Below, piece by piece: positions 5,301 through 12,057 of a stretch of 12,057 nt of DNA. The position numbers and the translations under genes are program-made. The stretch is from a bacterium UBP2_UBA4780 (GTDB lineage: Bacteria > Edwardsbacteria > AC1 > EtOH8), in the NCBI GenBank assembly GCA_002403115.1, contig DHHE01000036.1, forward strand, positions 1 to 12,057. The letters run 5' to 3'. Each line of letters begins with the position of its first letter. Positions within the stretch are counted from its first letter, which is position 1. The notes beneath the pieces are model-generated. The model searched no databases and had not been told where the DNA came from. It worked only from the letters and a program-made list of their open reading frames with translations.

Positions 5301-5362
5301 CACAGATTATCACGGATCGTTTTCGATTCTTTGTGTAAATCCGTGCGAATCTGTGTCTAAAG
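5295..5362. repeat. Gene-less palindrome related to the GxxExxY-unit ends
   Basis: Arms 5299-5317 and 5339-5357 match at 17 of 19 positions (GACACAGATT against AATCTGTGTC outermost). Beyond one unpaired T (5358) pairing continues, CTTT 5295-5298 with AAAG 5359-5362, the same arrangement as at 385-389/812-816. The left arm matches the GxxExxY-unit left arm (390-408) at 16 of 19 positions, and GTGTAAATCCGTG is identical at 796-808 and 5333-5345. It begins on the protease stop codon. Confidence 0.65.
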
Positions 5363-5376
5363 CGAGGCCAGATGCG

Positions 5377-5400
5377 GGGGCAAAGCGATTTGCCCCTTTT
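5377..5400 (+). terminator. Rho-independent terminator of the hdr-mvh operon
   Basis: GGGGCAAA (5377-5384) and TTTGCCCC (5389-5396) form a perfect 8-bp stem around the GNRA-type loop GCGA, followed at once by TTTT (5397-5400). It lies 76 bases after the protease stop codon and upstream of the next promoter-like sequence. Confidence 0.85.
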
Positions 5401-5403
5401 CTA

Positions 5404-5432
5404 TTGCTAAAAATGCGCAAATGAGATAAAAT
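5404..5432 (+). promoter_or_regulatory. Candidate sigma70-type promoter for the 5451 gene
   Basis: TTGCTA (5404-5409) and TAAAAT (5427-5432) are spaced 17 bases in an AT-rich stretch just after the terminator. The predicted start would be near 5439, giving a short leader to the ATG at 5451. Consensus similarity only. Confidence 0.4.
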
Positions 5433-5450
5433 AATCACGAGAGACAAAAC

Positions 5451-5858
5451 ATGAAGCGCGCTCTACGGCTGTTCCTATTCCTGCTGTTGGTCTTTATCAT
5501 CTGCGGCCAGAGAAAGGGAGACAGGTCAGGAAGGGGCGCGGCCGGCCCCGGCTGCCGGAACTCTTCCAAGGGAGCTTTCGTCATGCCCAAGCACATCGTC
5601 AGAACCATCCGGCTGGCCCACTGCGCCCGGGGCCCGGAGCGCTGCGCCAAGTGCCGGGAGAAGGACGAGTCCAAAATCTGCCTGCTGGACATCGAGCCGC
5701 CGGACCGGGGAATGGCGGCCAGGCGCACCATAGAGGTCGAGATCAACGGGAAAAAGGAGTGGCACGAGTTCGACGTGGTCCGTTCTTTCGCCGACGAGGC
5801 CGAGGCCAGGAGGTACGCGGAGGAAAACGGTGTCGCCGATGTGGAGCTTTCGCGATAG
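5451..5858 (+). CDS. Small hypothetical protein with a Cys cluster; N-terminal hydrophobic segment if the first start is used
   Basis: I do not recognise the family. From ATG 5451 it has 135 residues. MKR is followed by a strongly hydrophobic stretch (residues 5-17) ending in C18, which looks like a signal peptide or anchor but is not a good lipobox (FIIC). An internal ATG at 5583 (residue 45) has a better ribosome binding site, AAGGGAG at 5568-5574, 8 bases away, and would give a 91-residue soluble protein. That core has HCARGPERCAKC followed by another Cys (C-x6-C-x2-C-x8-C), possibly metal-binding, and an acidic C-terminal half ending in FADEAEARRYAEENGVADVEL. A reduced Cys cluster fits a cytoplasmic protein and so favours 5583, while the signal-like N-terminus and the nearby promoter favour 5451. 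The region from 5583 on has convincing GC-rich codon use. Confidence 0.55.
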   Translation: MKRALRLFLFLLLVFIICGQRKGDRSGRGAAGPGCRNSSKGAFVMPKHIVRTIRLAHCARGPERCAKCREKDESKICLLDIEPPDRGMAARRTIEVEINGKKEWHEFDVVRSFADEAEARRYAEENGVADVELSR

Positions 5859-5916
5859 CGCGGATGCGCCCAGAAAGTCCCCTTTATTATTCGTTCGGCA
5901 AATAAATATAGCAAAT

Positions 5917-5998
5917 TGTCATTCCCTCACTTCGTTGTCACTCAGTGCAAGCTTCAGAGGGAATCCAGGCCTGGATGCCCTTCTTCAAGGGCATGACA
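5917..5998. repeat. Composite palindrome with ATTCCC..GGGAAT core (dRS3-like)
   Basis: Outer TGTCAT (5917-5922) matches ATGACA (5993-5998). Inside are ATTCCCTC (5921-5928) with GAGGGAAT (5957-5964), the perfect palindrome ATCCAGGCCTGGAT (5963-5976), and the hairpin GCCCTT-CTTC-AAGGGC (5977-5992). The ATTCCC..GGGAAT core and the overall layout resemble intergenic repeats common in many bacterial genomes, such as the neisserial dRS3 type. A dispersed repeat is the likely identity. Confidence 0.65.
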
Positions 5999-6036
5999 CG
6001 TAGGTTTATAGACATATTTAATTGCCGGAGCAATAA

Positions 6037-6108
6037 GAGGGGCAGGTGTGTGTCCGAGTTATTTCCGAAGGTAAATTTACACACCCCCTGTCCCCCTCTC
6101 GAGAGGGG
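6037..6108. repeat. CCCCTC/GAGGGG palindromic repeat
   Basis: The perfect 16-bp palindrome CCCCTCTCGAGAGGGG lies at 6093-6108. A GAGGGGCAGGTGTGTGT stretch (6037-6053) is imperfectly complementary to ACACACCCCCTGTCCCCCTC (6079-6098). It is likely another dispersed intergenic repeat; no gene is associated with it here. Confidence 0.5.
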
Positions 6109-6152
6109 ACGAGGTGAAAGAAGCCCGAAACTAAACCCGAACTGATTTCTAT

Positions 6153-6815
6153 ATGCAAATAGCTATCACCTTAACCTGGCTGCTCCTCCTGGCCGGCGTT
6201 CTAACGGTGCTCGGCGTCCCGCAGTCGCGGGAGGCCTTCGTCTCGCTGACCAAGGCCCATCCCTATCTCATGGGCATGGCCAAGTTCGCCCTTTTAGGCA
6301 CCATGGGCGAGCTGCTTTCGTGGAAGGTGGTCTCGGGGAAATGGAAGCTGGCCGGGGTCCGGCTGTGGCAGAGGGTCATGGTCTGGGCCTTCATCGGCAT
6401 TCTTTTGACCGCGGCCTTCCCGCTGTTCTCGGCCGGGGTCGAGGGGCTTTTGGAATCCGGCTATCTGCCGGGCAGTGGGGTCAACTGGCTGGCCGCCTTC
6501 TGGAAATCCTTCTTCCTGCAGGCGGTCTTCGCCTTCCCCTTCATGGTCTTTCACCGCATCACCGACACGCTCATCGAGCGCGGGAAGCTTTTCAAAAAGT
6601 GGCCGTTCATCGAGGTCTACCGGGGCATCGACTGGGACAACATGTTTCGCATCGTGGGCTGGGCCATCGTCTGGTTCTGGCTTCCGGTCCACACCGTCAA
6701 CTTCATGCTGCCGCCAGAGTTCCGGGTGGTCGTGGCCGCCCTGCTGGCTATCGTCCTGGGGCTGATCCTGGGGGTGGCCAAACGGAAAGCGGTCCAAAAG
6801 GATGCTGCGGGATGA
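6153..6815 (+). CDS. Multi-pass membrane protein, Mpv17/PMP22-like
   Basis: 220 residues with about five or six hydrophobic segments (roughly 3-21, 36-56, 75-95, 110-132, 168-188, 192-211). HPYLMGMAKFALLGTMGELLSWK and the C-terminal WLPVHTVNFMLPPEFRVVVAALLAIVLG-like stretch recall the Mpv17/PMP22 family, whose signature near the end is W-P-x-x-x-x-NF-x-x-x-P-x-x-x-R. Members are inner-membrane channel-like proteins of organelles; the role of bacterial relatives is not established. No clear ribosome binding site precedes the ATG at 6153. It is followed by the aldehyde dehydrogenase gene after 61 bases, in the same direction. Family placement is from motif memory and moderate; that it is an integral membrane protein is firm. 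Confidence 0.7.
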   Translation: MQIAITLTWLLLLAGVLTVLGVPQSREAFVSLTKAHPYLMGMAKFALLGTMGELLSWKVVSGKWKLAGVRLWQRVMVWAFIGILLTAAFPLFSAGVEGLLESGYLPGSGVNWLAAFWKSFFLQAVFAFPFMVFHRITDTLIERGKLFKKWPFIEVYRGIDWDNMFRIVGWAIVWFWLPVHTVNFMLPPEFRVVVAALLAIVLGLILGVAKRKAVQKDAAG

Positions 6816-6876
6816 CCGCCAAACGGCGCGCCGCTCAGGCCAAACCGAAAGAGATTGGAATTCCGGAGGAAGTATA

Positions 6877-8313
6877 ATGGCGAAAGCGATACCGATGCTG
6901 ATAGCCGGCAGGGAGGCGCATTCGGGCAAAACGCTCCCGGTGCTGGACAAGTATACCGGAGACGCCTTCGAGGAGGTCTCGGTGGCCGGACCGGCCGAGG
7001 TGGAACAGGCGCTGGCCGCGGCCGAGAAGTCCAGGGAGGCGATGGCGACGTTGCCGGCGCACAAGAGGTCGGAGATAATCCGCAAGGCGGCCGGGTTGCT
7101 CTGGGAGCGGCGGGAGGCGCTGGCCGGGCTTGTCGCCCGGGAGGCGGGCAAGCCCTACCGCTACGCCCGGGCCGAGGCCGAGCGGACTGTGGAAAACCTC
7201 GAGTACTGCGCCGAGGAGGCCAAGCGCATCCACGGGGAGACCATCCCGGTGGACGCCGGCAAGTCGGGCGAGGGCCGCTGGGGTTTCTATGAACGTTTCC
7301 CCATCGGGATAGTTGCGGCCATCTCGCCGTTCAACTTCCCGCTGAACCTGGCGGCCCACAAGCTCGGGCCGGCCATCGCCGCCGGCTGCCCGGTGATCTT
7401 GAAGCCGGCCTCGGCCACGCCGCTGACCGGTCTGGAGCTGGGAAAAGCATTTATCGAGGCCGGGCTGCCCGAGGGGGCGCTTTCGGTCCTGCCGGGTCCG
7501 GGGAGCGAGGTCGGCGATGTCCTGGTCACCGATCCCAGGGTGTCCAAGATCAGCTTCACCGGCAGCCGGGCGGTAGGGGAGGGGCTGATCCGAAAGGCCG
7601 GCATGAAGCGGGTGACTTTGGAGCTTGGCGGAAACTCGGCGGCGGTGGTGGACGAGGACATAGACTCCATCGACTATATAGTCAAAAGGTGCGTTCTGGG
7701 GGCCTTCTACAACCAGGGACAGGTGTGCATCTCGGTGCAGAGGATCTACGTCCATAAAAAGCACTATCAGGAATTCATAGGCAGGTTCTCCGAGGCAGCG
7801 AGAAAGCTCAGGATAGGCAACCCGGTGGAGCCGGACACGGACATCGGGCCGATGATCTCGGAGTCCGAGGCCGAGCGGGTGCAAGCCTGCGTGCAGGAGG
7901 CCTTGGACCAGGGCGCCAAAGTACTCTGCGGCCATCAGCGGCGGGGAGCGGTCTACAAGCCGACGGTGGTGATCGACGCCAGACCCGACATGAAAATAGT
8001 GAAGGACGAGATATTCGGGCCGGCGGCCGTGGTCTTTCCGGTCGATTCGTTCGAGGAGGGGGTGGCCCGATGCGACGACAGCGCCTACGGCCTGCAGGCG
8101 GGCGTATTCACCACCAACGTCGATCGGGCCCTGAAGGCGGTCCGGAAAATCAACGCCGGCGGGGTGATGATAAACGACTTCCCCTCCTACCGCGTCGACC
8201 ACATGCCCTACGGCGGCAACAAGGGATCGGGCCTGGGCCGCGAGGGGGCGCGGTTCGCCATCGAGGAGATGACGACACTGAGGGCGGTGATTTTCAACAT
8301 GGCCCGCAACTGA
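6877..8313 (+). CDS. NAD(P)-dependent aldehyde dehydrogenase family protein
   Basis: 478 residues, full length for the superfamily. It oxidises an aldehyde to the acid with NAD(P)+. Visible landmarks: ISPFNFP (149-155) with the oxyanion Asn N153, K176 in KPASATP, SFTGSRAVGEGL, the general base E249 in LELGGN, the nucleophile C284 in GQVCISVQR, EIFGPAAVVF, and MPYGGNKGSGLGREG near the end. The E249 to C284 distance is normal. The C-terminal YRVDHMPYGG signature resembles lactaldehyde / succinate-semialdehyde / GapN-like members, but I cannot name the substrate. The start is ATG 6877 with GGAGGA at 6865-6870, 6 bases away; the frame is open to 6802 but that would overlap the previous gene. The histidine kinase gene follows after 13 bases, so the two are probably co-transcribed. 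Confidence 0.95.
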   Translation: MAKAIPMLIAGREAHSGKTLPVLDKYTGDAFEEVSVAGPAEVEQALAAAEKSREAMATLPAHKRSEIIRKAAGLLWERREALAGLVAREAGKPYRYARAEAERTVENLEYCAEEAKRIHGETIPVDAGKSGEGRWGFYERFPIGIVAAISPFNFPLNLAAHKLGPAIAAGCPVILKPASATPLTGLELGKAFIEAGLPEGALSVLPGPGSEVGDVLVTDPRVSKISFTGSRAVGEGLIRKAGMKRVTLELGGNSAAVVDEDIDSIDYIVKRCVLGAFYNQGQVCISVQRIYVHKKHYQEFIGRFSEAARKLRIGNPVEPDTDIGPMISESEAERVQACVQEALDQGAKVLCGHQRRGAVYKPTVVIDARPDMKIVKDEIFGPAAVVFPVDSFEEGVARCDDSAYGLQAGVFTTNVDRALKAVRKINAGGVMINDFPSYRVDHMPYGGNKGSGLGREGARFAIEEMTTLRAVIFNMARN

Positions 8314-8326
8314 GCCGAAATAAACA

Positions 8327-10360
<2,034 letters not shown>

Positions 10361-10383
10361 ACACAAGGACAAGGAGCAGGACC

Positions 10384-11157
10384 ATGGCCAAGAAAGCCCG
10401 AATCCTGGTGGTTGACGACGAGCCCACGGTGGGCCGGAGCATCGTCAGCGCCATAGCGGACAAGGACCTGGAGGTGGAGAGCGCCCGCAGCGGCCAGGAG
10501 GCCCTGGGGCTTGACGGCAAGGACCCCTACCAGGTGGTGATCACCGACCTGATGATGCCGGGCATGGACGGCATGGAGCTGCTGGGCGAGCTCAAGAAGC
10601 GCCGGCCCGAGGCCATGGTGGTCATGATCACCGGGTTCCCCTCGGTGAAGACCGCGGTGGAGTCGGTGAAGCTGGGGGCCTTCGACTACATAACAAAGCC
10701 GTTCACCCCGGCCGAGCTGCGGGCGGTGGTGCGCCGGGCACTGGCCCGGCAGAAGATCGGGGAGGGGAAAAGGGAGATGCCCCGGACCCGGCAGGCGATA
10801 TACGCCATCCCGGAGAACACCTGGGCCAGGCTGGAGCCGGACGGCAGCGTCCGGGTGGGCATGCACCCCATGTTCCTGGACACCATCGGCCACATCGGCG
10901 AGATAGAGCTTCCCCAGAAGGATGATCAGATGGCCCAGGGCCAGGCCTGCGTCCGGGTGGTGGACAGCCGGGACCGGGCGCACCGGCTGTGGTCGCCGGT
11001 CTCGGGCCGGGTGTCCCAGGTCAACGAGGCCGTCAAACACGACCTGAAGCCGCTGGCCCAGGACCCGTTCGGCGCAGGCTGGCTTTTCGCCGTCGTCCCG
11101 GAGAACCTGGATGAGGAGCTGAAGAACCTGCTGCCACTGGAGACGGAGGGGAATTGA
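10384..11157 (+). CDS. Response regulator: receiver domain fused to a GcvH-like domain without lipoyl lysine
   Basis: 257 residues; ATG 10384 has AAGGAG at 10371-10376, 7 bases away. Residues 1-123 are a complete receiver: acidic pocket D11/D12, phospho-acceptor D55 (ITDLMMPGMDG), T83 and K105 (TKPF). There is no DNA-binding domain. Residues about 138-250 look like glycine-cleavage H protein: WARLEPDGSVRVGMHPMF, IGHIGEIELPQKDD, the hairpin VVDSRDRAHRLWSPVSG (192-208), then VNEAV and DPFGAGWLFAVVPEN. At the position of the lipoylated Lys (VVESVKA in H proteins) the residue is D197, so it cannot be lipoylated there. It probably acts as a protein-interaction output. It is the partner of the upstream kinase. 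Confidence 0.88.
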   Translation: MAKKARILVVDDEPTVGRSIVSAIADKDLEVESARSGQEALGLDGKDPYQVVITDLMMPGMDGMELLGELKKRRPEAMVVMITGFPSVKTAVESVKLGAFDYITKPFTPAELRAVVRRALARQKIGEGKREMPRTRQAIYAIPENTWARLEPDGSVRVGMHPMFLDTIGHIGEIELPQKDDQMAQGQACVRVVDSRDRAHRLWSPVSGRVSQVNEAVKHDLKPLAQDPFGAGWLFAVVPENLDEELKNLLPLETEGN

Positions 11158-11227
11158 TCCGGGCCGGCCCGCGAAGCACGCCGACAAAAGTGAAACCGGA
11201 AGGGCAGATGGCCGGAAATTGGCCGGT

Positions 11228-12057
11228 ATGCGTATAGGAATAGTCGGCGTCGGCGGCATCGGCGGGCACTTCGGGGCCAGGCTGGCCGAGCGGTACGCCC
11301 CGGAACACGAGATCGTCTTCGTGCAGCGGGGGGAACACCTGGACGCCGTCAGGGAGCACGGCCTGCGCTATGCCACCCGAGACCACGAATCCCTTGTCCG
11401 CCCGGCGCTGGCCACGGACGATCCGGCCGGCGTCGGCAGGCTCGGCCTGGCCATCCTGTGCGTCAAGAGCCGCAGCCTGGAGCCGGCTCTGGAGTCGTTG
11501 CGCCCCTGCCTGGACCAGAACTCGCTCGTTCTCACCGCGCTCAACGGGGTGGACATCGCCCGGCGCTGCCGGATGATCCTGCCCGGGCAAACCGTGCTGC
11601 CCGGCTGCATCTACCTGAGCGCCCATATCGAGTCACCCGGAGTCGTCAGGCAGGTGGGCGGGGCGGGAAAGTTCTTCTTCGGGCCCGAGGAGGGGGACGT
11701 CGAAAAGCACCGCTGGATAGAAACCCTGCTGGCCGGGGCCGGCATCAAGGCGGTCCTGGACGCGGACATCCGGGCCAGGCTATGGGAGAAGTACCTTTTC
11801 GTCGGGGCGCTGGCCACGCTGACCGCGGCCACCGGGCTTTCCATCGGCCAGTCGGTGCGGGATCCGCAGACGCGCCAGCAATTCACCGGGCTGATGCGGG
11901 AGATCATGGCCTTGGCGTCGGCCCGGGGGGTGCGGCTGGCCGAGGCGAAGATCGCGGAGAACCTGGCCCTGGCCGAGAGGATCCCTCCGGAGACAAGAAC
12001 CTCCCTGCAGTTGGACGTCGAGACCGGGAAACCGGCCGAGCTGGACGTCTTCACCGA
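11228..12057 (+). CDS. panE: Ketopantoate reductase family protein (3' end outside window)
   Basis: The frame is open from ATG 11228 to the window end, 276 codons, missing only the C-terminal part. It starts with a Rossmann NADP-binding motif GIVGVGGIGGHFGARLAE (4-21). ALNGVD, the catalytic Lys region LWEKYLFVGALA (K188) and the late TSLQLDVETGKPAELDVFT with the conserved Glu all match 2-dehydropantoate 2-reductase (ApbA/PanE). PanE makes pantoate for coenzyme A; many paralogues in this family act on other 2-oxo acids, so the symbol is provisional. There is no strong ribosome binding site; the 70-base gap after the response regulator contains GGGCCGGCCC (11161-11170) but no terminator, so co-transcription is possible. 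Confidence 0.85.
   Translation, partial: MRIGIVGVGGIGGHFGARLAERYAPEHEIVFVQRGEHLDAVREHGLRYATRDHESLVRPALATDDPAGVGRLGLAILCVKSRSLEPALESLRPCLDQNSLVLTALNGVDIARRCRMILPGQTVLPGCIYLSAHIESPGVVRQVGGAGKFFFGPEEGDVEKHRWIETLLAGAGIKAVLDADIRARLWEKYLFVGALATLTAATGLSIGQSVRDPQTRQQFTGLMREIMALASARGVRLAEAKIAENLALAERIPPETRTSLQLDVETGKPAELDVFT

Larger units (their letters stand above)
5859..6152. other. Gene-poor stretch with two repeat types
   Basis: No convincing gene. It holds two repeats (5917-5998 and 6037-6108) separated by AT-rich sequence. A 66-codon frame at 5945-6145 runs through both repeats and is not believed. I see no clear promoter for the 6153 gene here. Confidence 0.6.

Noticed and set aside
5945..6145. 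66-codon frame
   Set aside because: It runs through two palindromic repeats and has no ribosome binding site or protein-like composition.
6802..6876. Upstream extension of the aldehyde dehydrogenase frame
   Set aside because: GGAGGA at 6865-6870 clearly serves the ATG at 6877, and the extension overlaps the preceding gene.

Overview
The window looks like a GC-rich (mostly over 60 percent) chromosome of an anaerobic, H2-metabolising bacterium. The left part is an electron-bifurcating heterodisulfide reductase / [NiFe]-hydrogenase locus of the HdrA-MvhDGA type, as found in methanogens, sulfate reducers and several uncultured bacterial phyla. Codon use and gene types look bacterial. I cannot assign a phylum from sequence alone; an uncultured anaerobic lineage is my guess.

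Region 1 (1-5400) is one operon, all on the + strand: hdrA (3' end only), mvhD, mvhG, mvhA and a hydrogenase maturation protease, closed by a strong Rho-independent terminator at 5377-5400. Every junction between these genes is occupied by a palindrome-bounded insertion. hdrA|mvhD holds a GxxExxY (PD-(D/E)XK nuclease fold) gene inside terminal inverted repeats. mvhD|mvhG holds a gene-less CGCGAA-type palindrome. mvhG|mvhA holds a GIY-YIG gene between nested TCGAC...GCTC hairpins. mvhA|protease holds a second GIY-YIG gene between two hairpins of the same family. Directly after the protease stop codon lies a gene-less palindrome related to the GxxExxY ends. The inserted genes are visibly more AT-rich than the hydrogenase genes.

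Region 2 (5400-6152) has a likely promoter, a small Cys-containing hypothetical protein and a gene-poor stretch with two more kinds of dispersed palindromic repeat.

Region 3 (6153-12057) is a second co-directional cluster without such insertions: an Mpv17/PMP22-like membrane protein, an NAD(P)-dependent aldehyde dehydrogenase, a Cache-HAMP sensor histidine kinase, a response regulator fused to a GcvH-like domain that has lost its lipoyl lysine, and a ketopantoate-reductase-family gene cut by the window end.

How the genes work together: MvhA and MvhG oxidise H2, MvhD passes electrons to HdrA, and HdrA's flavin bifurcates them to ferredoxin and to a low-energy acceptor through HdrBC (presumably just upstream, outside the window). 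The protease finishes MvhA by removing its C-terminal peptide after nickel insertion. The most unusual content is the set of nuclease-gene/palindrome units filling every gap of an otherwise conserved operon, including a three-deep nest of hairpins at 2813-2886.
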